Of a DNA stretch of 47,007 bases, positions 25,612-35,105 are shown piece after piece. The stretch's first letter is position 1. Each line of letters opens with the position of its first letter. The DNA is from Thauera sp. 28. GTDB taxonomy: Bacteria; Pseudomonadota; Gammaproteobacteria; Burkholderiales; Rhodocyclaceae. The notes under the pieces were generated by a model. It did no database searches, was not told the origin of the DNA, and was given only the letters and a program-made list of their open reading frames with translations. Location: positions 1 to 47,007 of the forward strand of contig NZ_AMXA01000030.1 in the NCBI RefSeq assembly GCF_000310145.2, given 5' to 3'. The translations under genes were made by a program, and so were the position numbers.

Positions 25612-26284
25612 GACAGGTCTCGTCTTGCTCGCTTGCGCGCTCGTCCTCGCCGGAGTGCCGGGAGAGTCCGTAGCGCAGGCGGGCGGGCGTACGATCTACT
25701 GCTGCGACGTCGGTGGCCAACCGGTGTGCGGCGATATCCTGCCTGCAGCCTGCTATGGCCGGGCGTATCGCGAGATGAGCCCTTCGGGCGTGGTACGGCG
25801 CGTGGTAGCCGCGCCCTTGACGCCGGAGGAGATCGCCCGCCGTGCCGAGGTCGAGCGCCAGCACCGTGCTGCAGAGGCCGATCGCCAGCGCCAGTTGCGC
25901 CTGGATCAGGCGCTGCTCGAAACCTATCGCAGTCTGGACGACCTCGATAGCCGGCGCGACCGCGAACTGCGCGATCTCGACCGCAGCATCCGGGAACTGC
26001 GCGAGCGCGAGTCGGAACTCGTCAAGCGCCAGAGCGCACTGATCTCGGATGCGACCCAGACCGACGACAGCGCGGTTGCCGCCAGCCTCGAGGAAGACAT
26101 CCGCACGCTGGATAGCGAGATCATTACGCAGTCGCGCGTGATCGCCGCGAAGTTGCGCGAGCGCAGCGCCGTGCTCGACCGCTTCGAGGAGCATCGGCAG
26201 CGCTACGTTGAGTTGATGGGGGCGCCCTCTGCCAATGGTGTGTCCCGCAATGGCAGGGGCGTGGTGCCAGGCTCGAACGACTGA
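25592..26284 (+). CDS. Secreted coiled-coil protein with N-terminal DUF4124-like segment
   Basis: A 230-aa protein of unknown function. A signal peptide ([30 protein letters not shown]) precedes a short cysteine-containing beta region, [35 protein letters not shown], resembling the DUF4124 fold of proteins that read the cell wall or envelope. From about residue 80 onward the chain is a long charged coiled coil ([21 protein letters not shown] ... [27 protein letters not shown]). It would act in the periplasm. ATG 25592 lies inside the end of pyrE, overlapping it by 20 bases in another frame. The linkage to pyrE probably reflects compact packing only. Confidence 0.75.
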   Translation: MESRRAETGLVLLACALVLAGVPGESVAQAGGRTIYCCDVGGQPVCGDILPAACYGRAYREMSPSGVVRRVVAAPLTPEEIARRAEVERQHRAAEADRQRQLRLDQALLETYRSLDDLDSRRDRELRDLDRSIRELRERESELVKRQSALISDATQTDDSAVAASLEEDIRTLDSEIITQSRVIAAKLRERSAVLDRFEEHRQRYVELMGAPSANGVSRNGRGVVPGSND

Positions 26285-26322
26285 GGGTTGGCGCGGCCTG
26301 TTGTCGCAAAACGAGGTCCAGC

Positions 26323-28404
26323 ATGCTTCCTGGTGGTGCCACCGAAACACGCGTGCGTGCGGCTTGCCCGCATGACTGTCCCGATACCTGTGCGATGGAG
26401 GTCACCGTGTCGGGGGCTCGCGCCATCAAGGTGCGTGGTGCTGCCGACATGCCGTTCACCGATGGTGTGCTATGCACGAAGGTGGCGCACTACCTCGAGC
26501 GTGTGTACTCCGATCAACGCTTGCTGCATCCGATGAAGCGGGTCGGGCGCAAGGGGGAGGGGCGTTTCGAGCGCATCTCCTGGGATGAGGCGCTCGACAC
26601 CATCGCCGCACGCTTTCGCGCCATCGCTGCGGACGATCCACGCTCGATCCTGCCTTACAGCTATGCCGGCACCATGGGCCTGGTGCAGGGGGAAAGCCTC
26701 GATCGCCGCTTCTTCCATCGCCTTGGCGCGTCGCTGCTCGACCGTACGATCTGCGCCTCCGCGGGGGCATTGGGCTGGAAGGCGACGGTGGGGGCCTCGA
26801 TCGGGACGGACCCGGAAGCGGTCGCCGACGCAAGGCTGATCCTGATCTGGGGCGGCAATCCGGTGGTGTCCAACCTGCATGGCTGGCGCCATATCCAGGA
26901 GGCGCGGCGGCGTGGCGCCAAACTGGTGTGCATCGATCCACGGCGCTCGGAGACTGCCGCCAAGTGCGATGTCCATCTCGCACCCTGGCCCGGCACCGAT
27001 GGTGCGCTCGCGCTGGCGATGATGCAGGTGCTGATCGCGGAGGACCGGCTCGATCACGACTACATCGCCCGTCATACCCTGGGCTTCGATGCGCTTGCCG
27101 AGCGCGTGCGTGCATTCACACCTGAATGGGCGGCGCCGCTGACCGGGCTGGACGCCAGCGTGATCCGCGACCTCGCACGCGAGTATGGTTCGACCACACC
27201 GACCCTGATCCGGCTGAACTACGGCCTGAACCGCTGCGCCGGCGGCGGCATGGCGGTGCGCAATATCGCCTGCCTGCCTGCGCTCACAGGGGCCTGGCGT
27301 CATGCAGCGGGTGGTGCCCTGCTGTCGACCTCGGGCAACTATCCCGTCGATGGCCATGCGTTGGCGCGCCCCGACCTTTATCCCCATGCCGCTGGGCGGC
27401 CGCCGCGCACCGTCAATATGGCCTTCATCGGCGAGGCGCTGCTCGAGGCCACCGATCCACCGATCCGGGCGCTGTATGTCTACAACGCCAACCCGGTGGC
27501 AGTGGCGCCCGACAGTAACCGGGTGAAGGCCGGCTTCGCGCGCGAGGACCTGTTCTGCGTCGTTCACGAGCTGTTCCAGACTGATACTGCCGACTATGCC
27601 GATATCCTGCTGCCGGCGACGAGCCAGCTGGAGCATCGCGATGTCCATACCAGCTACGGCCATCTCAACGTGGTGGCGAACATGCCGGCGATTGCACCTC
27701 TGGGCGAGGCTAAGCCCAACACCGAGGTCTTCCGCCTGTTGGCGGCGCGCCTCGGGCTTGCCCATCCCGCCCTGTTCGAGTCCGACGACAGCATCGCCGC
27801 CAGGGCTTTCCGGCAAGACGATGAGCGTGCCCGCGGCCTCGCACCCGAACAGCTCGCCGAACACGGCTGGGCGAGACTGAACCTTGCGAGCCCCTTCGTG
27901 CCGTTCGCCAATGGCGGCTTTCGTACGCCGTCGGGGCGCTGCGAGTTCCATTCCGGCTTGCTTGCCGGCCTCGGGCTCGACCCCTTGCCGGCCTGGCATC
28001 CGCCTGCCGAATCAGTGGTCAGCAATCCCGCGCTGGCGGCGCGCTACCCGCTGGCCCTGATCACGCCACCGGCACGCAACTTTCTCAACAGCAGCTTCGC
28101 CAACCTGCCGCGCTTCCGCGACGAGCAGGGCGGTCCCGTCCTCCAGATCCACCCCGATGATGCTGCTGGGCGCGGAATCGGCGACGGTCAGCGCGTACGC
28201 ATCCATAATGACCGCGGCGAATTCCATGCGCGCGCCGTGGTGACGACCGGGGTCAGGCCGGGGGTCGTGGTCAGTCCCTCGGTGTGGTGGCACAAGCTGT
28301 CCGGCGACGGCAACAACGCCAACGCGGTGACGGCGTCCACGGCCACCGACATGGGCGGCGGGCCGATCTTCTACGATTGCCTGGTGGAGGTGTCTTGCGC
28401 ATGA
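26323..28404 (+). CDS. Cytoplasmic molybdopterin oxidoreductase with one [4Fe-4S] cluster
   Basis: A 693-aa member of the DMSO reductase superfamily. The N-terminal cluster ligands are Cys15, Cys19, Cys23 and Cys51 (CPHDCPDTCAM ... GVLC). Cys144 in DRTICASAG aligns with the Mo-ligating Cys of periplasmic nitrate reductases and is the probable Mo ligand. Further family marks are LIWGGNPVVSNLH near 182, CIDPRRSETA near 205, VYNANPVAVAPD near 388, LPATSQLEHRD near 430 and a C-terminal molydopterin-dinucleotide-binding domain (LQIHPDDAAGRGIGDGQ near 607). No Tat signal is present, so it is cytoplasmic. No electron-transfer subunit is adjacent. The start ATG 26323 lies 38 bases after the previous gene. 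The substrate is unknown. The stop overlaps the sirtuin start. Confidence 0.88.
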   Translation: MLPGGATETRVRAACPHDCPDTCAMEVTVSGARAIKVRGAADMPFTDGVLCTKVAHYLERVYSDQRLLHPMKRVGRKGEGRFERISWDEALDTIAARFRAIAADDPRSILPYSYAGTMGLVQGESLDRRFFHRLGASLLDRTICASAGALGWKATVGASIGTDPEAVADARLILIWGGNPVVSNLHGWRHIQEARRRGAKLVCIDPRRSETAAKCDVHLAPWPGTDGALALAMMQVLIAEDRLDHDYIARHTLGFDALAERVRAFTPEWAAPLTGLDASVIRDLAREYGSTTPTLIRLNYGLNRCAGGGMAVRNIACLPALTGAWRHAAGGALLSTSGNYPVDGHALARPDLYPHAAGRPPRTVNMAFIGEALLEATDPPIRALYVYNANPVAVAPDSNRVKAGFAREDLFCVVHELFQTDTADYADILLPATSQLEHRDVHTSYGHLNVVANMPAIAPLGEAKPNTEVFRLLAARLGLAHPALFESDDSIAARAFRQDDERARGLAPEQLAEHGWARLNLASPFVPFANGGFRTPSGRCEFHSGLLAGLGLDPLPAWHPPAESVVSNPALAARYPLALITPPARNFLNSSFANLPRFRDEQGGPVLQIHPDDAAGRGIGDGQRVRIHNDRGEFHARAVVTTGVRPGVVVSPSVWWHKLSGDGNNANAVTASTATDMGGGPIFYDCLVEVSCA

Positions 28405-29186
28405 GCTCACATGAGGACGCGCTCGATGCCGTCGCCGGCTGCCTTGCCGAAGCGCAGCGCGTGCTCTTCATCACCGGTGCCGGGATCTCGGCAGATTCGG
28501 GGCTGCCGACCTATCGCGGCATCGGCGGTCTCTACCACGAGCGCCTTACCGAGGATGGCCTGAGCATCGAGCAGGCGCTGTCGGGCCAGATGATGGCTGC
28601 CCGACCGGCGCTGACCTGGAAATACCTGGCCGAGATCGAGGCCAGTTGCCGTGGCGCGCGGCCCAACGTCGCCCATGACATCATTGCCGCGCTCGAGCGC
28701 GAGCGTGGCGGGGTATGGGTGCTGACCCAGAACGTCGATGGCTTTCATCGCCTGGCGGGTTCGCGCAACCTGATCGAGATCCACGGCAACCTGCACCGCC
28801 TGCGCTGCACCGAGTGCCCGCACGCGCGCAGCCTGCCTGATTTCGAGGGCATGCAGATTCCACCCGCCTGCCCGGTTTGTGGCGGCGTGATGCGGCCCGA
28901 TGTCGTGCTCTTCGGCGAGGCGCTGCCGACAGGCGCGGTGCAGCGGCTGGAGGCCCTGGTGATGCATGGGCTCGATCTGGTGGTGTCGATCGGTACGACC
29001 AGCGTCTTCCCCTACATCGCGGGGCCGGTGGTGCACGCCTGGCGCATGGGTGTGCCTACGGTGGAGATCAATCCGGGCGACACCGAGGTCAGCGCCATCG
29101 TTACCCATCGCCTGCGCATGCGGGCCGCGGAAGCCCTGCCGGAACTGTGGCGGCGCATGCGCCCGTGCGAGCCCGCCGAGGGCTGA
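28401..29186 (+). CDS. NAD-dependent protein deacetylase, sirtuin family
   Basis: Removes acyl groups from lysine using NAD+. The 261-aa protein has the NAD-binding GAGISADSGLPTYRG near residue 24, the TQNVDGFHRLAGS segment near 105, the catalytic His in IEIHGNLHRLRC near 123, a four-cysteine zinc site (CTEC and CPVC) and VLFGEALP near 166. The Tyr-x-x-Arg motif of desuccinylases such as E. coli CobB is represented here by KYLAEIEA, which lacks the Arg, so deacetylase or another activity is more likely than desuccinylation. ATG 28401 overlaps the upstream stop (ATGA), indicating translational coupling with the Mo enzyme. Confidence 0.9.
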   Translation: MSSHEDALDAVAGCLAEAQRVLFITGAGISADSGLPTYRGIGGLYHERLTEDGLSIEQALSGQMMAARPALTWKYLAEIEASCRGARPNVAHDIIAALERERGGVWVLTQNVDGFHRLAGSRNLIEIHGNLHRLRCTECPHARSLPDFEGMQIPPACPVCGGVMRPDVVLFGEALPTGAVQRLEALVMHGLDLVVSIGTTSVFPYIAGPVVHAWRMGVPTVEINPGDTEVSAIVTHRLRMRAAEALPELWRRMRPCEPAEG

Positions 29187-29200
29187 GCCAGGACGCGAAA

Positions 29201-29231
29201 CGGGCCGGGAGGCTCGCGCCCACCCGGCCCG
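29201..29231. terminator. Convergent terminator-like hairpin
   Basis: CGGGCCGGG (29201-29209) pairs with CCCGGCCCG (29223-29231), a 9-bp GC stem. It lies between the sirtuin gene and the end of the leftward DUF3683 gene. A TTTC tract follows the stem on the minus strand and a CCCCTTCCTTTCC tract on the plus strand, so it may serve both directions. Confidence 0.55.
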
Positions 29232-29253
29232 CCCCTTCCTTTCCTGGTTTGTC

Positions 29254-32200
29254 CTAGAGCAGCACGCGCTCGATCCCGCCGTTGTTGGCCTTGGCGACGT
29301 AGTCGGGCAACCAGTTCTCGCCCAGCAAGTGTTTGGCCAACTCCACCACGATGTAGTCGGGTTCGATGCCGCCCGCATCGTTGGCGTAGCGGTGCATGCC
29401 CTGCAGGCAGCTCGGGCAGGAGGTCAGCATCTTCACCTTGGCGTTCGGGTCGTCACCACGCAGCTTGGCGGCGCCCTTCTCGATCTCCTCCTGCTTGCGG
29501 AAGCGCACCTGGGTCGAAATGTCCGGCCGTGCCACCGCCAGGGTGCCGGATTCACCGCAGCAGCGGTCGGACAGGTCGACACGCGTGCCCATCAGTTCGT
29601 TGGCGACCTTGATGCCGGAATGCACCTTCATCGGCGTGTGGCAGGGCTCGTGGTACATGTACTTCACGCCACTCACGCCTTCGAGCCTGACGCCCTTTTC
29701 CATCAGGTACTCGTGGATGTCGAGCAGGCGGCAGCCGGGGAAGATCTTCTCGAATTCGTATTTCTGCAGCTGGTCCATGCAGGTGCCGCAGGACACGATC
29801 ACGGTCTTGATGTCGAGGTAGTTCAGCGTGTTGGCGACGCGGTGGAAGAGCACGCGGTTGTCGGTGGTGATCTTCTGGCCCTTGTCCTCTTCGCCGGCCG
29901 CGGTCTGCGGATACCCGCAGCACAGGTAGCCCGGCGGCAGCACGGTGTGCGCGCCGACGTGGTAGAGCATGGCCTGGGTCGCGAGACCCACCTGGCTGAA
30001 CAGGCGCTCCGAGCCACAGCCCGGGAAGTAGAACACGGCCTCGGAGTCGCCATTGGCCTTCTGCGGGTCGCGGATCACCGGGATGACCTTGTCGTCCTCG
30101 ATGTCGAGCAGCGCGCGGCTGGTCTTCTTGGGCAGGTTGCCGGGCATCGGCTTGTTGATGAAATGGATCACCTGGGCCTTGATCGGCGCCTTGCCGAGCG
30201 TGGCCGGCGGCGTCTTCACCTGCGGCTGGATGAGGCCGAACTTCTTGCCCATCTCATGCGCCCAGCGCTGCGCCTTGTAGCCCCAGTCCATCATGCCGAC
30301 GCGCATCGCCTTGATGGTCGCCGGATCCTTGATGGTGAGGAAGGCCATCGCCGCGGCCTTGCCCGGGTTGAAGGACTTCTTGCCCTGCTTGCGCAGCAGG
30401 TTGCGCATCTTGATCGACACGTCGCCGAAGTCGATGTCCACCGGACAGGGTTTCTCGCACTTGTGGCAGATCGTGCAATGGTCGGCCACGTCCTCGAACT
30501 CGGCCCAGTGCGCGAGCGATACGCCACGGCGGGTCTGTTCCTCGTAAAGGAAGGCTTCGATCAGCAGCGAGGTGGACAGGATCTTGTTGCGCGGGGAGTA
30601 AAGCAGGTTGGCCCGCGGCACGTGGGTCGAGCACACCGGCTTGCACTTGCCGCAGCGCAGACAGTCCTTGATGTCGTGGGCGATGTCGCCAACGTCGGTC
30701 TGCTCCATGATGATGGACTCATGGCCCATCAGGTTGAAGCTGGGGGTGTAGGCGTTGTCGAGGTTGCCCTTGATCGGGCCCTTGCGCATGAGCTTGCCGC
30801 GGTTGAATCGACCGTCCGGGTCGACCTTGGCCTTGTAGTCCCAGAAGCTCGCCATCTCCTCGTCGGTGAGGTAGTCGAGCTTGGTGATGCCGATGCCGTG
30901 CTCGCCGGAGATCACGCCGTCCAGGCTGCGTGCCAGCGCCATGATGCGGTCGACCGCGCGGTTGGCGGTCTGCAGCATCTCGTAGTGGTCGGAGTTGACC
31001 GGCAGGTTGGTATGCACGTTGCCGTCGCCGGCATGCATGTGCAGGGCGACGAAGACGCGACCGCGCAGGATTTCGCGGTGGATCTCGGTGATGCGCGCGA
31101 GGATACGGGCGAACAGGGCGCCGTCGAAGATCTGCTCGAGCAGCGGGCGCAGTTCGGTCTTCCACGACACGCGAATCGAGTAGTCCTGGAGGCGGTGGAA
31201 CAGCACAGGGTTGGCGGCGCGATTCGATAGCTCGGCGGCTTCGATGCCATAGGCCTCGAAGTGGCGCTCGGCCTCGGCCAGCGGCATGTCGAGGTTGTCG
31301 AGCAGCCACTGCCAGCGTTGGCGCACCTTGGCGACCTGTTCCAGCGCCTGGGCGCGGTGGTCGGCGATCAGGGTGTCGCTGTCGACCTCCGCGTCCTTCA
31401 CGTCAAGCGGCAGTTCGCCGCCGAGGAACTCGGTGAGAGCGTCGCAGAGCTGGATCTTGTTCTGCGTCGACAGTTCGATGTTGATGCGCTCGATGCCGTC
31501 GCAGTACTCGCCCATGCGCGGCAGCGGGATCACCACGTCTTCGTTGATCTTGAACGCGTTGGTGTGGCGCGAGATGGCCGCGGTACGGCTGCGTTCCAGC
31601 CAGAAACGCTTGCGCTGCTCGGGGCTGACGGCGATGAAGCCTTCGGCGCCGCGGCTGTTGGTCATGCGCACGACCTCGGAGGCGGCGCTCATCACCGCGT
31701 TCTCGTCGAAGCCGACGATGTCGCCGATCAGCACCATCTTCGGACGGCCATGGCGCTTGGCCTTGGTGGCGTAACCGACGGCCTTGACGTAGCGTTCGTC
31801 GAGGTGCTCGAGGCCGGCCAGCAGCACGCCGGCAGCGTTGCCGGCGCCGCCCGGCTTGAAGTAGTCGGTGATTTCGACGATGGCCGGCACCGCCTCGCGC
31901 ACCTGGCCGAAGAACTCCAGGCACACGGTGCGGGTGACAGGTGGCATCTTGTGCAGTACCCAGCGGGCGGCGACGATCAGACCGTCCGTGCCTTCCTTCT
32001 GCACCCCGGGAATGCCGCCCAGGAACTTGTCGGTGACGTCCTTGCCCAGGCCGTCCTTGCGGCAGTGCGCGCCTGGCATCGAAAGCAGCTCTTCGCCCAG
32101 CGGCCTGTAGCTGAGACCGTCGAAGCGGCGCAGGCGAAAGCGCGCGGTGTGCTGCTCGTGGATCTTGCCGAAATTGTGATCGAGGCGTTCGACTTCAAGC

Positions 32201-33135
32201 CAGTTGCCGTCGGGCGTGACCATCTTCCACCACGCCAGGTTGTCGAGCGCAGTGCCCCACAGCACGGCCTTCTTGCCGCCGGCGTTCATGGCGATGTTGC
32301 CGCCCACACAGGACGCGCTGGCCGAGGTCGGGTCGACCGCGAACACGCGGCCCGCCAGCCCCGCGGCTTCGGAGACGCGCTCGGTGACCACGCCGGCGCC
32401 GGTACGGATGGTGGCGTAGGGCGTGGCCATCGGCTGACCGTCGGCATCGGGAAGGGTCAGCTCCTCGACCGTGCCGATGGAGATCAGCTTCTCGGTGTTG
32501 ATGACCACCGAGTTGGCGTCGAGCGGCACTGCGCCGCCGGTGTAGCCGGTGCCGCCCCCGCGCGGGATGATGGTCAGGCCCTGGGCGATGCATTCGCGCA
32601 CTAGCGGCGCCATTTCCTCTTCGGTGTCGGGGTAGAGCACCACAAAGGGGTACTCGACGCGCCAGTCGGTGGCATCGGTGACATGCGAGACACGGGCGTG
32701 GCCGTCGAAGCAGATGTTGTCGCGCCGGGTGTGCCTGGACAGCGCCTTGAGCACGGCCTTGCGCCGGCGTGCGGTGTCGTCGAACCAGCGCTCGAAGTCG
32801 GCCACGGCTTCACGGCCGCGCGCGATCAGCATCGCCACGCGGTCGTTGCCCTGGCGGCGCTTGTCGACCTCGGTCAGGCGATGGTTGAGCGCGCCGATGA
32901 GTGCCTCGCGCCGCTCCCGGCTGGTGAGCAGGTCGTCTTCGAGATAGGGGTTGCGACGAACGACCCAGATGTCACCCAGGACCTCGTAGAGCATTCGCGC
33001 CGAGCGGCCCGTGACGCGCTCGGCGCGCAGTTCGTCGAGCACGGCCCAGGCATCGGTGCCGAGCAGCCGGATGATGATCTCGCGGTCGGAGAACGAGGTG
33101 TAGTTATAGGGGATTTCGCGCAGGCGTTGGGTCAT
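29254..33135 (-). CDS. Giant FAD/Fe-S/CCG dehydrogenase with N-terminal DUF3683 region (D-2-hydroxy acid dehydrogenase type)
   Basis: A 1293-aa single-chain flavoprotein. The order is: an N-terminal DUF3683 region (about 1-130, [15 protein letters not shown]), the FAD_binding_4 domain with [16 protein letters not shown] near 190, an FAD-oxidase C-terminal domain (to about 800, with [10 protein letters not shown]-type VISGEHGIG), a two-cluster ferredoxin region with [11 protein letters not shown] near 828 and [12 protein letters not shown] near 890, and two CCG domains, [16 protein letters not shown] near 1037-1070 and CCGESGTL near 1191. The whole is like a fusion of GlcD/Dld with GlcF/GlpC, related to the YdiJ group of D-2-hydroxyglutarate dehydrogenases, but longer. 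Electrons probably pass from a D-2-hydroxy acid through FAD and Fe-S to quinone. Start ATG 33135 ([13 protein letters not shown]) is preferred to 33195. It is monocistronic. Confidence 0.85.
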   Translation of the reverse strand: MTQRLREIPYNYTSFSDREIIIRLLGTDAWAVLDELRAERVTGRSARMLYEVLGDIWVVRRNPYLEDDLLTSRERREALIGALNHRLTEVDKRRQGNDRVAMLIARGREAVADFERWFDDTARRRKAVLKALSRHTRRDNICFDGHARVSHVTDATDWRVEYPFVVLYPDTEEEMAPLVRECIAQGLTIIPRGGGTGYTGGAVPLDANSVVINTEKLISIGTVEELTLPDADGQPMATPYATIRTGAGVVTERVSEAAGLAGRVFAVDPTSASASCVGGNIAMNAGGKKAVLWGTALDNLAWWKMVTPDGNWLEVERLDHNFGKIHEQHTARFRLRRFDGLSYRPLGEELLSMPGAHCRKDGLGKDVTDKFLGGIPGVQKEGTDGLIVAARWVLHKMPPVTRTVCLEFFGQVREAVPAIVEITDYFKPGGAGNAAGVLLAGLEHLDERYVKAVGYATKAKRHGRPKMVLIGDIVGFDENAVMSAASEVVRMTNSRGAEGFIAVSPEQRKRFWLERSRTAAISRHTNAFKINEDVVIPLPRMGEYCDGIERINIELSTQNKIQLCDALTEFLGGELPLDVKDAEVDSDTLIADHRAQALEQVAKVRQRWQWLLDNLDMPLAEAERHFEAYGIEAAELSNRAANPVLFHRLQDYSIRVSWKTELRPLLEQIFDGALFARILARITEIHREILRGRVFVALHMHAGDGNVHTNLPVNSDHYEMLQTANRAVDRIMALARSLDGVISGEHGIGITKLDYLTDEEMASFWDYKAKVDPDGRFNRGKLMRKGPIKGNLDNAYTPSFNLMGHESIIMEQTDVGDIAHDIKDCLRCGKCKPVCSTHVPRANLLYSPRNKILSTSLLIEAFLYEEQTRRGVSLAHWAEFEDVADHCTICHKCEKPCPVDIDFGDVSIKMRNLLRKQGKKSFNPGKAAAMAFLTIKDPATIKAMRVGMMDWGYKAQRWAHEMGKKFGLIQPQVKTPPATLGKAPIKAQVIHFINKPMPGNLPKKTSRALLDIEDDKVIPVIRDPQKANGDSEAVFYFPGCGSERLFSQVGLATQAMLYHVGAHTVLPPGYLCCGYPQTAAGEEDKGQKITTDNRVLFHRVANTLNYLDIKTVIVSCGTCMDQLQKYEFEKIFPGCRLLDIHEYLMEKGVRLEGVSGVKYMYHEPCHTPMKVHSGIKVANELMGTRVDLSDRCCGESGTLAVARPDISTQVRFRKQEEIEKGAAKLRGDDPNAKVKMLTSCPSCLQGMHRYANDAGGIEPDYIVVELAKHLLGENWLPDYVAKANNGGIERVLL

Positions 33136-33290
33136 GGGGCTACCGGAGGGGCTGCTGCAGGGGACCTTAGATTCTAGCGAACCGCAGTGCACCATGCAGC
33201 AAAAAACAAGACCTTATCGCCGAAGTGGCTTAGCGGCACGCGGGTGGACAAGCCCGTCGCGCCCCGCGGCTCGGGATCGTGGTGGCTGTT

Positions 33291-33644
33291 TCAAGGCTTG
33301 CGCGCAGCACTGAGTGCGATCTCGATGCGCCAGCCCGGATCGACCAGGCCCGCGACCCTGACGCATGCGCGCGAGGGTGCTGAGCCCGCTGGAAGCCAGG
33401 CCTCCCACACCGCGTTCATGCCTGCTACGTCCGCAAGGTCGGTGATGTAGATCGTTGCCGTCAGGATGCGCGAGCGGTCGCTGCCATGCGCGCTGAGCTG
33501 GCGCTCCAGACTGTCGAGGATCTCCCGGGTCTGCTGTTCGATCGGCCCGGTACTGCTCGGGACCTCGACGAGGTGGATCACGTCGCCGTAGATGACGGCG
33601 TCGGCATAGCGGGCGGTGACGCCGTGGCGTTCGATGTCGGACAT
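33291..33644 (-). CDS. RidA (YjgF/YER057c/UK114) family protein
   Basis: A 117-aa protein of the family that hydrolyses reactive enamine/imine intermediates from PLP enzymes. Visible features are a beta-strand start (YADAVIYGDVIHLVEVPSS), QQTREILDSLERQLSAHGSDRSRIL near 39-63, TATIYITDLADVAGMNAVWEAW near 64-85 and RACVRVAGLVDPGWRIEIALSA near the end. In canonical RidA the equivalent Arg in the RxxV segment binds the substrate carboxylate; RACVRV retains it. The start follows GGGAG. A TATACT -10-like element lies upstream on the minus strand (33680-33675). Subfamily members vary in activity, so the exact substrate is open. Confidence 0.85.
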   Translation of the reverse strand: MSDIERHGVTARYADAVIYGDVIHLVEVPSSTGPIEQQTREILDSLERQLSAHGSDRSRILTATIYITDLADVAGMNAVWEAWLPAGSAPSRACVRVAGLVDPGWRIEIALSAARKP

Positions 33645-33717
33645 GGGGCTCCCGGCTGAGTTGGCCAAACTCAAAGTATATGCGAGCCCGGGTGAGGGTG
33701 CTCGCTGAGCGCCGATA

Positions 33718-33746
33718 TTGACATGGGCATATGACAAACGCAGAAT
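33718..33746 (+). promoter_or_regulatory. Sigma70-type promoter for the PsiF-repeat gene
   Basis: TTGACA (33718-33723) is a perfect -35; after a 17-base spacer CAGAAT (33741-33746) matches 4 of 6 positions of the -10. The start would be near 33753, about 33 bases before the ATG. Confidence 0.55.
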
Positions 33747-33785
33747 CGTGGAACGCATTTCGCGTACAACTATGGAGCGTTGTCC

Positions 33786-34184
33786 ATGAAGACTCTTCTC
33801 TCTGCCGGCCTGGTTGCCCTGGCCCTGACGTCCCTGAGTGTCGGTGAGGCAATGGCCAATCCGCAGCACGAACGCATGAAACGGTGCAATGCCGAGGCCA
33901 AGGAGCAGGCGCTCAAGGGTGATGAGCGCAAGGCGTTCATGAGCACTTGCCTGAAGGGTCGGCACGGTCCGGCCGCTGAGGATGCCGAGTCCGCCGCGGC
34001 GCCGGCTGCCAAGCCGGCGCTTGGTGATGAGGCGGCCGTGGAGCGCTCGGGCGCGCCCCTGGCTGCAACGGGTGAGGCGGTGGATGAAAAAGCGCGCACC
34101 CAGGCCTGCAATCAGGCCGCAACCGAGCAATCGCTCAAGGGGGCCAAGCGCAAGGCCTTCGTCAGCGAGTGCATGAAGGGGTGA
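33786..34184 (+). CDS. PsiF-repeat periplasmic protein (two repeats)
   Basis: A 132-aa exported protein. A signal peptide (MKTLLSAGLVALALTSLSVGEAMA) is followed by two PsiF repeats: RMKRCNAEAKEQALKGDERKAFMSTCLKG near residues 31-59 and QACNQAATEQSLKGAKRKAFVSECMKG near 106-132. Each has a cysteine pair spaced by about 20 residues. They are joined by an Ala/Glu/Pro-rich linker. E. coli PsiF is induced by phosphate starvation; its function is unknown. The ATG at 33786 follows GGAG. The gene is divergent from ridA. Confidence 0.85.
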   Translation: MKTLLSAGLVALALTSLSVGEAMANPQHERMKRCNAEAKEQALKGDERKAFMSTCLKGRHGPAAEDAESAAAPAAKPALGDEAAVERSGAPLAATGEAVDEKARTQACNQAATEQSLKGAKRKAFVSECMKG

Positions 34185-34191
34185 GCGCGGG

Positions 34192-34212
34192 GCGCCGGCC
34201 TTGCGCCGGCGC
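34192..34212. terminator. Hairpin after the PsiF-repeat gene
   Basis: GCGCCGGC (34192-34199), loop CTTGC, GCCGGCGC (34205-34212). A compact perfect 8-bp stem 7 bases after the stop codon, between two convergent genes. No T-run follows. Confidence 0.5.
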
Positions 34213-34232
34213 AGTGCCGCCAGGGCGACGCT

Positions 34233-35105
34233 TCAGACGATGTCGAAGAAGACGAGGTCACGTTCGACCTCGTTGGCGGAGAAACCGCAGCCGATGCGGC
34301 CCTGTCCGTTGAGGACGATGCGGTCCTGCTTGATGCAGCGCTCGGCTTCGTTGTCGAGGGTGATGAAGGTGCCATTCGTGCTCTGGTCGAACAGCACGAA
34401 CCCCTCTCTTCTGCGCTCGATGCGCGCATGCTGCCTGGAGGCGCGCGGGTCCATTATGGTGATGTCGTTACCGAGTTCGCGCCCGAGCAGCAGCACCGGG
34501 CGATGCTCCTCGACGAACAGCACGTCCTGCTGGTGACGCAGGCGCAGGCGCTGGGAGACGCGTGCGGCCGCCGGAATGGAGGTGATCAGCGGGCTGCGCA
34601 GGCCGATGCTGAAAACCTGGACGCCGAGCCGTGCAAAGGCGGGCCCGCCAAGTGCGCGCGTGCCGAGCAGCGCACGCGCGGCGCCGCCGAGCAGCATTGT
34701 GACGGCGGCAGAGGCGAGGGCTTGCTCGGGTTCGCACAGGTTGCCGATCTGGGTGGCGAGCGTAATGCCTTCACCTGCCGTGCGCCCGCCGTCAAGGTCC
34801 ACCACGCCGTAGTGCAGGCCGATCCGCACCGGTTGTCGCGCGCCGCGCAGTGGCGGCAGCCCATGTATGCGCTGCAAGGCGTCGCTGGCTGCCAGTACCG
34901 CCGAATCGCAGCGTTCGAAGACCGCGACCGTGGTGTCGGTCTCGGCGACCAGGATCTGCGCACTGTGAGCCGCGAGTGCGCGCTCGATGCGGTTCGCACA
35001 GCGTTCGGCCGCGTGCAAGGCCTCCTGCTCGCCCAGTTGGGCTGCCAGTTGCCCATCGCTCGGATGAAGGGCAACGAAGACGCAGAGGTTCTTGCGCTCC
35101 GACAT
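34233..35105 (-). CDS. Degenerate class III cyclase domain fused to an FHA domain
   Basis: A 290-aa cytoplasmic protein. Residues 1-165 have the pattern of class III adenylate/guanylate cyclases (VRIGLHYGVVDLDGGRTAGEGITLATQI near 92-120). However, the first metal-binding Asp region (usually FxDI) is CVFVALHP, and the GDG segment is ETDTTVAVFE, so catalysis is doubtful. The C-terminal part (about 190-290) is an FHA domain with LLLGRELGNDI near 205, SRQHARIERR near 222 and DQSTNGTFI near 240, which should bind phosphothreonine. Its ATG overlaps the ttcA stop (TGATG). A role as a signalling adaptor is an inference. Confidence 0.8.
   Translation of the reverse strand: MSERKNLCVFVALHPSDGQLAAQLGEQEALHAAERCANRIERALAAHSAQILVAETDTTVAVFERCDSAVLAASDALQRIHGLPPLRGARQPVRIGLHYGVVDLDGGRTAGEGITLATQIGNLCEPEQALASAAVTMLLGGAARALLGTRALGGPAFARLGVQVFSIGLRSPLITSIPAAARVSQRLRLRHQQDVLFVEEHRPVLLLGRELGNDITIMDPRASRQHARIERRREGFVLFDQSTNGTFITLDNEAERCIKQDRIVLNGQGRIGCGFSANEVERDLVFFDIV

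Noticed and set aside
33718-33746. PHO box upstream of the PsiF-repeat gene
   Set aside because: Minus-strand TTGTCAT and ATGTCAA have GTCA cores 13 bases apart. A PHO box needs direct repeats spaced 11 bases.
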